NCBI RefSeq assembly: GCF_014656545.1
Contig: NZ_BNDS01000013.1
Location: forward strand, 76,146-140,145
Source of the DNA: Neobacillus kokaensis
GTDB lineage: Bacteria; Bacillota; Bacilli; Bacillales; Cytobacillaceae
Length of the DNA stretch: 64,000 bases
Direction: 5' to 3'
Shown piece by piece: positions 18,168 through 25,424 of this stretch. The translations under genes and the position numbers were made by a program. The stretch's first letter is position 1; every line of letters starts with the position of its first letter. The notes beneath the pieces are model-generated. The model worked only from the letters and a program-made list of their open reading frames with translations, was not told the origin of the DNA and did not search any database.

Positions 18168-18907
18168 TAACCTCTTTTATAACTTTTAATTGTTTCATAG
18201 GAGCCATCCTTTAAAAATTTAAACATGGATGTTGCTGGAGAAAGGTTAGCCTCGATTATCCAAATTCGCCCTTCCTGGTCAATCGCGAGATCAATGCCAT
18301 AAACACGTTTTTTGGGATAGGATTTTGCTAAGTGATGGGCCACTAACAGGGATACGTGTTCTAATTCGGATATGATCTTTTGGGTAGCTTCATTGTCTAA
18401 GGTTGACCTGTTTATCGCCTCTTCGACGGATAATACTGCTTTCGCTGCATTGGTTATGACATAATTATTGGCGGCCACCTTTGCAAGCTTCCCGGTTACG
18501 ACCCATTCAGAGGAAGTCTTCTTTCGCTGTACCATGACACGAATATCGAAGGGATTATTATTGATGGTGGCCAGGGGAATTTTTTGTTGAACTATATAGC
18601 GAGGTTTTCTTTTCTTTGAAAAGTGATTCTCTTTTAAATATGAAAAAGTCTCATCTTTACCATTTAAAATGAGCTTTTTGTAGTTTTTATGAAACTCAAT
18701 GGCATCCCCTTCTAAAGCAGTTAATTGTACAATCCCAATTCCTTGATAACCAAAGCACGGCTTTAACATCACCTGTTTATGTTTATCCAGCATGCTCCAT
18801 AATATCTCTTTCTTAAAGTATTGAGTATCGGGGAGATAACCAATGAGTTTGTCACTCTGAGACATCAATTTATGTTTCGTCCATTTCCCATAAGAAACTC
18901 TCATCAT
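18167..18907 (-). CDS. short YheC/YheD protein, ATP-grasp domain only
   Basis: The 246-residue protein lacks the usual 150-200 residue N-terminal domain and starts almost directly at the ATP-grasp fold. It shows YLPDTQYF, VMLKPCFGYQGIGIVQL, YIVQQKIPL, FDIRVMVQRK, YVITNAAKAV, and YGIDLAIDQEGRIWIIEANLSP. GGAGG precedes paired ATGs. It is the first gene of the four-member minus-strand unit, transcribed away from the small cysteine-containing protein at 19107. The core motifs are complete, so it is probably active. Confidence 0.85.
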   Translation of the reverse strand: MMRVSYGKWTKHKLMSQSDKLIGYLPDTQYFKKEILWSMLDKHKQVMLKPCFGYQGIGIVQLTALEGDAIEFHKNYKKLILNGKDETFSYLKENHFSKKRKPRYIVQQKIPLATINNNPFDIRVMVQRKKTSSEWVVTGKLAKVAANNYVITNAAKAVLSVEEAINRSTLDNEATQKIISELEHVSLLVAHHLAKSYPKKRVYGIDLAIDQEGRIWIIEANLSPATSMFKFLKDGSYETIKSYKRG

Positions 18908-19106
18908 ACTCCTCCTTTCACACTTTTCTTTTAGGTGGTGTTTATTCGTTATAAGTATCTTATTAAAGATTTATATATTTTCCTGTACACTTTAACCAAT
19001 CAAATTTATGTAATCGACTATTTTAAGCAAAAATAGTAAATCACCTAGTCCCTTCTTAACTCACGATAATATACATATATAGAATAAAATTAAAGGAGAG
19101 AATTAA

Positions 19107-19520
19107 ATGGGAGTATTTCAACCTGGCTTATTAATTGATTTTGATTGTGAGAATTTTACGGTGGATCAAACCATAAATAGTAATACGGGTTTTCACGATC
19201 TAGCTACAATCACTTTAACTGTTAATTCCCCTACAAATTCCGTATGGCTAAATGCCTATGCCACTTGGACTGCAACTGCTGCTGCTGATACAGTTACACT
19301 TCGATTTGTCCGTGATGGTAGTGTTCCACTTTGCTCCGCGGATATGGGAGTTGACCAAGCAGGACAGCCTGATACGACTGCATTAAGCTGCTGCGATACT
19401 GGTGTTTCCCCTGGGGTTCACACTTATACACTTCAGGCTCAATTAACTCATCCTGGTGTGGGAACCCAATCTGTAACATTTGATAAGGGTTCATTGCAAG
19501 GCGCAGTTATTAATACGTGA
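19107..19520 (+). CDS. small beta-rich protein with paired cysteines, candidate surface protein
   Basis: The 137-residue protein (MGVFQPGLLIDFDCENFTV) has no signal peptide or membrane segment. It alternates short hydrophobic strands with Thr/Ser/Asn-rich turns (SVWLNAYATWTATAAADTV, HTYTLQAQLTHPG) and carries four cysteines, including a CC pair (LSCCDTG). This pattern looks like a beta-sandwich or jelly-roll of the kind found in exosporium proteins such as the BclA C-terminal domain, but I cannot name the family. AAAGGAGAG precedes the ATG. It is monocistronic with its own terminator, divergent from a YheC/YheD operon, and composition is less AT-rich than its neighbours. Confidence 0.6.
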   Translation: MGVFQPGLLIDFDCENFTVDQTINSNTGFHDLATITLTVNSPTNSVWLNAYATWTATAAADTVTLRFVRDGSVPLCSADMGVDQAGQPDTTALSCCDTGVSPGVHTYTLQAQLTHPGVGTQSVTFDKGSLQGAVINT

Positions 19521-19525
19521 TGGTA

Positions 19526-19561
19526 AAAAAGAGTGATTCCCCGCAGGGACCACTCTTTTTA
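19526..19561 (+). terminator. terminator after the small beta-rich protein
   Basis: AAAGAGTG and CACTCTTT pair around a loop containing CCCCGCAGGG, followed by five T. It lies just past the stop at 19520 and may also serve the convergent gene ending at 19579. Confidence 0.8.
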
Positions 19562-19578
19562 TTTAGAGCTAATTTGTC

Positions 19579-20820
19579 TTACTTGAATAGAAGCTTTAAA
19601 ACCGTGTCCAAAATAACATTAACCCCTTTTTCACAATCCTCCCAAGCAGTCAGTTCATCTTCGCTATGGCTTTTTCCATTAATACTTGGTACAAATAGCA
19701 TCGCGGTTGGAATGTAACTGGCGATGAACTGAGCGTCGTGGCCGGCACCGCTGACCATTCTTCTATGTGAGCAGCCGAGCGATGCGGCAGATTGTTCTAG
19801 TTGATCACAAAGTTCCGGTGCAAACCACACTGTGTCCCGGTCCCATAATTTCGTGGTTGTAACCTCACAGCCTTCGTTTATCCCCAAATCTGGAAGACCT
19901 TGAATGATCTCCTTTACGGTGTTTACAATTTGCATATCTTTATGGCGCGCTTCTAGCGTAAACACAACCTTATTTGGAATGACGGTGTGGATGCATGGGT
20001 ATACGTTTAGTCTGCCGATTGTAAACACTAACTCTGAGTCCAAGGCTCCCAAGCGTTTACGAATTTCATTAATAAGGTTATTAGCAGCGAATAGGGCGTC
20101 TTTTCTCATCCTCATCGGGGTAGTTCCTGCGTGATTTGAGTCTCCTGTTACTTCAATTTCATAGCAGGCCATGCCAACGACACATTCCACGACACCAATC
20201 GTAAGGGATTCTTTTTCTAAAATCGGCCCTTGTTCAATATGGAGCTCTAAAAAGGCGGTTGCTTCTTTCAAACGGTTATTGGAATCACCTTCATAGCCGC
20301 TTGCTTTAAGGGCTTCAGCAAATGATATTCCTTCTGGGTCACGCTTTTGAAGCATGAACGACTTATCAAATTTTCCTGAAAGAACACCGGAAGCCATCAT
20401 GGAAGGCTCAAACCGTGCGCCTTCTTCATTTGTAAAATTTACAATCGTGATTGGTATGCACGGTTTAATTTGATTTTCTATAATTGTTCTTACGACCTCT
20501 AATCCGGTTACCACCCCTAAAATCCCGTCAAACCTTCCTCCCTTTTTGACCGAATCCATGTGGGAACCAATGACAATCGGAGGTTTGTCTTCAGTACCGG
20601 CAAGTGTGGCATACATGCAGCCCAAATCATCTACTGTGACGGTCATCCCTAGCTCCTCACAGCAGGAACGGAAATAATCCCTGGCTTGTATGTCCTCATT
20701 TGATAGCGATAGGCGGGTTACTCCATTATTTTCAGTCCGGCCAAACTCTGCAAAGCGTTCCAATTCCTGTTTCAATCTTTCCCCATTAATTAACAACTTT
20801 TGTTTTTGCATGGTTACCAT
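19579..20820 (-). CDS. M20-family amidase (N-carbamoyl-L-amino acid hydrolase / allantoate amidohydrolase type)
   Basis: The 413-residue enzyme has the M20 hydantoinase/carbamoylase pattern: the N-terminal GRTENNGVTRLSLS, the metal-binding IGSHMDSVKKGGRFDGILGV (90-109), NEEGARF (around 131-137), HIEQGP, and the dimerisation-domain GDSNHAGTTPM block with MRKDAL. It probably hydrolyses a carbamoyl or ureido bond on an amino-acid-derived substrate in the cytoplasm. The family also contains allantoate amidohydrolases, and no hyu or all gene is adjacent to decide. The start is uncertain: GGGGGG lies only three bases before the first ATG and twelve before the third-codon-region ATG (MQKQK). Confidence 0.85.
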   Translation of the reverse strand: MVTMQKQKLLINGERLKQELERFAEFGRTENNGVTRLSLSNEDIQARDYFRSCCEELGMTVTVDDLGCMYATLAGTEDKPPIVIGSHMDSVKKGGRFDGILGVVTGLEVVRTIIENQIKPCIPITIVNFTNEEGARFEPSMMASGVLSGKFDKSFMLQKRDPEGISFAEALKASGYEGDSNNRLKEATAFLELHIEQGPILEKESLTIGVVECVVGMACYEIEVTGDSNHAGTTPMRMRKDALFAANNLINEIRKRLGALDSELVFTIGRLNVYPCIHTVIPNKVVFTLEARHKDMQIVNTVKEIIQGLPDLGINEGCEVTTTKLWDRDTVWFAPELCDQLEQSAASLGCSHRRMVSGAGHDAQFIASYIPTAMLFVPSINGKSHSEDELTAWEDCEKGVNVILDTVLKLLFK

Positions 20821-20985
20821 TATCCCCCCGATTTGGTTTTGACAAGCTTACTAAATCATATGGAGTAGAAATGCAATTATGAAGATTCTAACTCATTCGA
20901 AGCAAACACCGCCCAATTCCTACATAAATACTATTAGGGTATTAGCGAAAATATTCAGTTTCCTCCATTATATAGAACAAACTTC

Positions 20986-21032
20986 CATGTCCACCTCATA
21001 CGGACAATTGTCCACGAAGGGTGTCAGGCACC
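20986..21032 (+). repeat. dispersed GGTGTCAGGCACC element, half copy
   Basis: The copy runs TGTCCACC...GGACAATTGTCCACGAAG and ends in GGTGTCAGGCACC (21020-21032). It lies 18 bases past the stop of the LysR gene, which ends at 21050 on the minus strand. Confidence 0.85.
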
Positions 21033-21049
21033 AAAAAAGGTACCAAAAA

Positions 21050-21952
21050 TTAAAAAGTATGCTTTTTAGGATCTGCTAAGTATTCTCTTAGTGCTTCGAT
21101 AAACGTCTTTAATGCTTTCGTTTGATAGGCTGTATGGGTTAGGATAGTGAAATTGCGTTTAAAAGGCAGTCCTTTGGCGTTAATGATGCCAATATAGCCG
21201 TTGGTGAGCTCCTTTTTAATTGCCCAGCTTGAAAGCAGACTGATGCCAAGCCCCGCTTCAACGGATTCCTTGATCAGTTGGGTGCTGCCGAATACCATGA
21301 TTTTCTTTGGAGCAAAATCATACATCTGGAACAGATTCTCGGCAGCCTCTCTTGTACCGGACCCTTCTTCCCTCAGGATCCACGTTTCTTCCTCCAAATC
21401 CGAGATCTTGATTTCCTCTGTTGTGCTCAAAAGAGGATGACGTGGTGCAGCAACAATGACCATCCGATCCTTAGAAACCACTTCAGAATTTAGAATATCT
21501 TGCTTATAAAAGCCTTCAATGATGCCAATATCTAATTGATGTTTTTTTACCAGTTCAATGATTTCCTTTGTATTCTGAATCCTGATTGATGGATTAATGA
21601 GAGGATATTGATCCTGCATATTAGCAATAATATGCGGCAAAATATACTCACCAAACGTATAGCTCGCACCAATTGCTATCGGACCGCTCGCCTTATTAGT
21701 CAAATCGTCGACTAATGACTGCATTTTTGTATAGAGGGCGATGATTTCTTTTGCATGATGGTAGACAATCTCCCCCGCCTTGTTTAGACGGACATATTTA
21801 TTACTTCGCTCTAAGAGTCTCGTACCAACCGATTCCTCCAAGGTTCTGATATACTGGCTGACCGCCGGCTGGGTCATATGCAGCTCCTCTGCCGCCTTAG
21901 AAAAATTCTCTTTTTCCACGACCTTTACAAACACCTCTAGATGCTGGTCCAT
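21050..21952 (-). CDS. LysR family transcriptional regulator
   Basis: The 300-residue protein has an N-terminal winged helix (FVKVVEKENFSKAAEELHMTQPAVSQYIRTLEE, about 8-40) and an effector domain with IGASYTFGEYILP, LDIGIIEGF and VEAGLGISLLSSWAIKKEL. AAGGAG precedes the ATG. It is divergent from a YeiH-family transporter 134 bases away; the same arrangement (a LysR gene next to yeiH) is common, so it most likely controls the transporter. LysR sites would be expected in 21953-22086. Relatives act in sulphur metabolism, but the ligand is unknown. Confidence 0.9.
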   Translation of the reverse strand: MDQHLEVFVKVVEKENFSKAAEELHMTQPAVSQYIRTLEESVGTRLLERSNKYVRLNKAGEIVYHHAKEIIALYTKMQSLVDDLTNKASGPIAIGASYTFGEYILPHIIANMQDQYPLINPSIRIQNTKEIIELVKKHQLDIGIIEGFYKQDILNSEVVSKDRMVIVAAPRHPLLSTTEEIKISDLEEETWILREEGSGTREAAENLFQMYDFAPKKIMVFGSTQLIKESVEAGLGISLLSSWAIKKELTNGYIGIINAKGLPFKRNFTILTHTAYQTKALKTFIEALREYLADPKKHTF

Positions 21953-22086
21953 TCTATCGCTCCTTTTTTTGTAATTTTCTTATGTATATAAGTTTACTTA
22001 TTATCCCTATTATATATCTTTATTTTCCTTATACACCATTCAGGAGTATGCTGAATGTAAGAAAAATAAACAATGAGGTGATAGGA

Positions 22087-23151
22087 ATGGGAAGTCAAAG
22101 CGCTAGAGCTTTACCTTTGAACGAGCAAGAGGTACAGCAGCAGAAAAAACCGGAGCCAAAACCTTCCGGCCGTGGATTATGGCTCGCTGGAATTGGTTTT
22201 ACGATTGTCATTGCATTACTCGGCTTTGCGTTGGCAAAGGTCCCTGGTTTTGATCGGGTTGGACCGCTTGCTTGTGCAATCGTAATAGCAGTGATGTATC
22301 GGCAATTTTTCGGCTATCCGGAAAAAATCCGTGCGGGAATTCAATTTTCCGCTAAAAGATTTTTACGATTTGCAATTATTTTATACGGGTTGAAGCTAAA
22401 CATTGATGTCGTGCTTCATCAAGGTCTCGGACTGATTGCACGTGATATTGGGGTCATTGCCTTTGCAATTTTATTAACAGTATGGCTCGGAAAATTACTA
22501 AAAGCAGAATCCTCCCTGACAATGCTCGTGGGTGTTGGAACCGGGGTGTGCGGTGCTGCAGCGATCGCCGCTGTTTCGCCGATCATTAAAGCAAAAGATG
22601 ACGATACCGCCATTGGTGTAGGAATTATTGCACTTGTAGGGACAATTTTCTCTATTATTTATACGATACTACGGCCAATTCTTCCATTATCTGCGATTGA
22701 TTATGGTATCTGGAGCGGAATCAGTCTTCACGAGATTGCCCATGTCGCCTTGGCTGGTGCTCCTGCGGGTCCGGACGGCTTAGCGATTGCATTATTGGCT
22801 AAATTAGGGCGGGTACTGCTGCTGATTCCATTATGCTTCATTCTTATGTATTGGATGAAACGAAAAAATGCAGGAAATGCCGGGGATACGAAAATTGAAT
22901 TCCCATGGTTTCTAATTGGCTTTATTCTAATGAGCTTATTCGGAAGCTATGTTCTTGGCAAATCAATTCCAGTTTCAAAAGCGGTTATGGACGGGATTGC
23001 AACCGCAACCACCTTCATTCTAACCGCCGCCATGGTTGGTCTAGGCCTTAACGTCAGCCTGCGCGACCTGCGCACAAAGGCATTGCGCCCGCTGATTGCG
23101 ATGTTGATTACATCTGTTGTACTTTCGGTTATTGCTTATTTTATAGCTTAA
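22087..23151 (+). CDS. YeiH/UPF0324 family putative sulfate exporter
   Basis: From the ATG at 22087, preceded by GAGGTG at six bases, the product has 354 residues. A longer frame to 21982 lacks a site. It has about ten membrane segments, starting at LWLAGIGFTIVIALLGFALA, and the family features FGYPEKIRAGIQFSAKRFLRF, VGVGTGVCGAAAIAAVSPIIKAKDDD and SLHEIAHVALAG. YeiH proteins are annotated as sulfate or sulfite exporters, on limited evidence. The divergent LysR gene is the likely regulator. A strong terminator follows at once. Confidence 0.9.
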   Translation: MGSQSARALPLNEQEVQQQKKPEPKPSGRGLWLAGIGFTIVIALLGFALAKVPGFDRVGPLACAIVIAVMYRQFFGYPEKIRAGIQFSAKRFLRFAIILYGLKLNIDVVLHQGLGLIARDIGVIAFAILLTVWLGKLLKAESSLTMLVGVGTGVCGAAAIAAVSPIIKAKDDDTAIGVGIIALVGTIFSIIYTILRPILPLSAIDYGIWSGISLHEIAHVALAGAPAGPDGLAIALLAKLGRVLLLIPLCFILMYWMKRKNAGNAGDTKIEFPWFLIGFILMSLFGSYVLGKSIPVSKAVMDGIATATTFILTAAMVGLGLNVSLRDLRTKALRPLIAMLITSVVLSVIAYFIA

Positions 23152-23157
23152 TAGATT

Positions 23158-23196
23158 AAGGGCATGGAATCTTTGGTTCCATGCCTTTTATTTTTT
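23158..23196 (+). terminator. terminator after the YeiH-family gene
   Basis: GGCATGGAA (23161-23169) pairs with TTCCATGCC (23177-23185) and is followed by a T-rich run. Confidence 0.88.
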
Positions 23197-23269
23197 GAAA
23201 AAATTTAAAATCGGATAAAAACTTCTGTAAGCAAGGGGATATCTACGTAATATGTAAATATCTTATAAA

Positions 23270-23386
23270 TCATAACAAAAATAAAGCGGCATTATCATTT
23301 TTTTGAAAAACAATCATATAGCTCAAAAAGAGTATTATAGCGATCAATACTAAAAAGATCACCAAAACAGACCCTAATTTCCCCAT
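23270..23386 (-). CDS. 38-residue single-span membrane protein
   Basis: The frame from ATG 23386 is preceded by a textbook AAGGAG at seven bases. It encodes MGKLGSVLVIFLVL followed by further hydrophobic residues to about 26, then FQKNDNAALFLL. This is one membrane segment with a short polar tail. It resembles no family I can name. A longer frame to 23461 lacks a site. The start signal makes it more convincing than a random frame. Confidence 0.6.
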   Translation of the reverse strand: MGKLGSVLVIFLVLIAIILFLSYMIVFQKNDNAALFLL

Positions 23387-23530
23387 GCTTAAACTCCTTA
23401 TTTTTTTCCTTTTTGCGACGAATTTTGGTGCATATTTTAAAAAAATGGTAAAAATACACAAATACCTGTGGTAAAATAAAGATAAGTAATTTACATATAA
23501 GTTCTTAGAAAATATAGGTGACGAACGACA

Positions 23531-23854
23531 ATGAAAAAAATAATGACTATTGTTTTTGTTCTTTTGCTCGGAATGTTAATTGTAGCTTGCTCAAGTGAAG
23601 AATCTAAATCATATTCTGTTAAAATTAACGGTGAAGAAAAGACTGTTACTGGAAAATTCGTGGATATTATCGCAAAAAGGGATTTAGTGCTTAAAAGACC
23701 ATACCCGAATGTCCCTCCAAAATATGAAATAACGTTTGACAAGGAACCCATTAAAATTTGGGTTTATGAAGGGAATAAAATGGTTAAAAACAAAACAGCT
23801 TGGTATGAAATTTCTGAAGAAGAGTACAGCACTATACAAAACGAAGCAAAATAA
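23531..23854 (+). CDS. small lipoprotein
   Basis: The 107-residue protein has a lipoprotein signal peptide (MKKIMTIVFVLLLGMLIVAC) with the lipobox LIVAC; cysteine 20 would carry the lipid. The mature part contains YSVKINGEEKTVTG and ends KTAWYEISEEEY. AGGTGA lies upstream of the ATG. It is probably attached to the outer face of the membrane. No function can be assigned. It is monocistronic with its own terminator. Confidence 0.75.
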   Translation: MKKIMTIVFVLLLGMLIVACSSEESKSYSVKINGEEKTVTGKFVDIIAKRDLVLKRPYPNVPPKYEITFDKEPIKIWVYEGNKMVKNKTAWYEISEEEYSTIQNEAK

Positions 23855-23882
23855 AGACAGCTCAAGGCTGTCTTTATTTTTA
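23848..23882 (+). terminator. terminator after the small lipoprotein
   Basis: ATAAAGACAGC (23851-23861) pairs with GCTGTCTTTAT (23867-23877), with a T run following and an A-rich run before it. Confidence 0.88.
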
Positions 23883-24057
23883 TTCCTCATCAGAATATTG
23901 TGGTACTTCGAAATCATCTTTATTAATAGGTTGATACTCGACTGGAATACTTAGGAAATCTCCACTTAATACTTTTGCGCCGTCTAGTAAAACTCCAGTA
24001 CTAATGGTTTTATATTCCGGTTTTTCTAGCGATTTTATTGGTGTATTTGCCACATTT
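23880..24057 (-). pseudogene. C-terminal remnant of an unknown protein
   Basis: An open minus-strand frame of about 59 codons ends at 23880 with VPQYSDEE and a stop. It reads LLAKNVANTPIKSLEKPEY, then KTISTGVLLDGAKVLSGDFL, then SIPVEYQPINKDDFE. It has protein-like composition but no start codon with a ribosome binding site; upstream an in-frame stop occurs just where the 52-bp tandem array begins. I read it as the 3' end of a gene whose front has been replaced by the array. The family is not recognised. Confidence 0.45.
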
Positions 24058-24059
24058 TT

Positions 24060-24380
24060 GGCTAATAGCCTCTATTGGAAACAGTTTGCTCTTTTTGGCT
24101 CCAGCTTTTGTCGCCAATAGCCTTCATTGGAATCACTTTGCTCTCTTTTGCTTCGGCTTTTCTCGCCAATAGCCTTCAATGAAATCACTTTGCTCTTTTT
24201 GGCTCCAACCTTTGTCGCCAATAGCCTTTATTGGAAACACTTTGCTCTTTTTGGCTCCAACTTTTGTCGCCAACAGCCTTTATTGGAAATAGTTTTCTCT
24301 TTTGGGCTCCAACTTTTGTCGCCAATAGCCTTTATTGGAAACAGTTTTCTCTCTTTTGTTTTGACTTTTGTCGCCAATAT
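24060..24380. repeat. 52-bp tandem repeat array, six units plus a partial
   Basis: Units begin at 24060, 24112, 24164, 24216, 24268, 24320 and 24372, an exact 52-base spacing without insertions. The consensus starts CGCCAATAGCCTTTATTGGA and continues through TTTGCTCTTTTTGGCTCCAA to CTTTTGT. Within each unit CCAATA and TATTGG can pair around GCCTT, although several units carry substitutions. The period is not a multiple of three and the frames through it look unlike protein, so I call it noncoding. Confidence 0.9.
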
Positions 24381-24428
24381 TTTGAGGCATGCAATTTGTG
24401 ATTCCGAGCCATTTTTTTATCGAAAAAA

Positions 24429-25229
24429 TTAAAACCGAATAAAAATCCCCGTCTTATCATCTTGGTGCGTGCTAGTCTTTTTTTCGTATTCTACTAAATC
24501 CATTGCGTATTTTACGAGTCCATCTTTCCAGATCGTATTAATCATATTTTCCCAATTTTGATCTTTTGGGAACAGTCCGTCAGAAATAAGTAAAATTCCC
24601 TTATAATCTTCAGGTTTGATTGAACCAATATAGAAGTAATTTTCCGCTGCTTGATCACCATTTAATACACCATATCCGTTTGGTTTATTAGCAAATGATC
24701 TGTTATAAATTAATGAATTCATTCTGTTTTGGTAAAATACTTCGTCAGGTAGGTTTTTGCCCTTTTGCCGCTCTTCCTCTCTGTGCTTTTTGGCTCTCTC
24801 TGAAATCCCGGCTACTGTATCTTTTGACAAAACCTCCAGACGGCCGTTTTTGGTTACAGCGAAAATCATACAATCCCCAATTTGTCCGTAGTCTATCTGC
24901 TGTCCGTTCATTTTAATCATCGCCAAACAGGTGCTCCATCGCTCATGCTTTTTGGATAAATCAATCCAATATTTTTTCATTTCCTTTAAAAGCAGCGCAT
25001 TGGCATTTGACATCAGCGTTTGAATATCTCCCTCTTCTGCGTTTTTAATGGCTTCTCCTACAATTCTTGAGGCTAAAACCGCGCCATTCAGCCCCTGTTC
25101 GTTGGCAAAGTCGCATAATGGTGTGGCACCATCTAATACCGCGAACAATCCTTGTTGTTCCTTCATCACAAAATAATCTTCACACACATTTTTTTTATCA
25201 CTTTTAATATGAACTTTTTCAATCTTCAC
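24429..25229 (-). CDS. PP2C-like (PPM family) protein phosphatase
   Basis: From GTG 25229, which follows AGGTGATT, the product has 266 residues. It shows the metal-dependent phosphatase pattern: CEDYFVM, FAVLDGATP near the N-terminus for the first metal aspartate, IGDCMIFAV in the middle, GILLISDGLF, and the C-terminal HQDDKTGIFIRF for the last metal aspartates. No membrane segment or regulatory domain is present and no kinase gene lies nearby. It is probably a cytoplasmic serine/threonine phosphatase of unknown target. The extended frame to 25238 is possible. Confidence 0.8.
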   Translation of the reverse strand: MKIEKVHIKSDKKNVCEDYFVMKEQQGLFAVLDGATPLCDFANEQGLNGAVLASRIVGEAIKNAEEGDIQTLMSNANALLLKEMKKYWIDLSKKHERWSTCLAMIKMNGQQIDYGQIGDCMIFAVTKNGRLEVLSKDTVAGISERAKKHREEERQKGKNLPDEVFYQNRMNSLIYNRSFANKPNGYGVLNGDQAAENYFYIGSIKPEDYKGILLISDGLFPKDQNWENMINTIWKDGLVKYAMDLVEYEKKTSTHQDDKTGIFIRF

Positions 25230-25345
25230 TATAATCACCTACTATTTATATATTCCATAATAAAACAATCCTGTTAATGAAAGCGATTCATAAACATTAG
25301 TATTGTAGTAATTTTAACCAAAATTAAAAAATATCAAAATCTATG

Positions 25346-25374
25346 TTGCATATCAGTTGAATGTATCATACAAT
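25346..25374 (+). promoter_or_regulatory. probable sigma-A promoter of the YfcC gene
   Basis: TTGCAT and TACAAT are separated by 17 bases, 50 bases before the start codon at 25425. The match is good but not perfect. Confidence 0.6.
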
Positions 25375-25424
25375 TAATCGCATAAAAATCCAAACCTTTA
25401 CTATACTAAAAAGGAGTTTACTAG

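Noticed and set aside
20879..21079. A 66-codon frame reading through the repeat at 20986 (…KGVRHQKR)
   Set aside because: The frame depends on repeat sequence and has no ribosome binding site; it lies opposite the LysR gene end.
21953..22086. A riboswitch in front of the YeiH gene
   Set aside because: The 134-base gap is AT-rich with no S-box, T-box or other recognised fold; LysR control explains it.
24060..24380. The 52-bp array as a CRISPR array
   Set aside because: The whole unit is repeated, including the part that would be a spacer, and no cas gene is nearby.
24127..24432. A 101-codon plus-strand frame through the 52-bp array as a protein
   Set aside because: It has no ribosome site, the repeat period is not a multiple of three, and the frame reads as low-complexity sequence.
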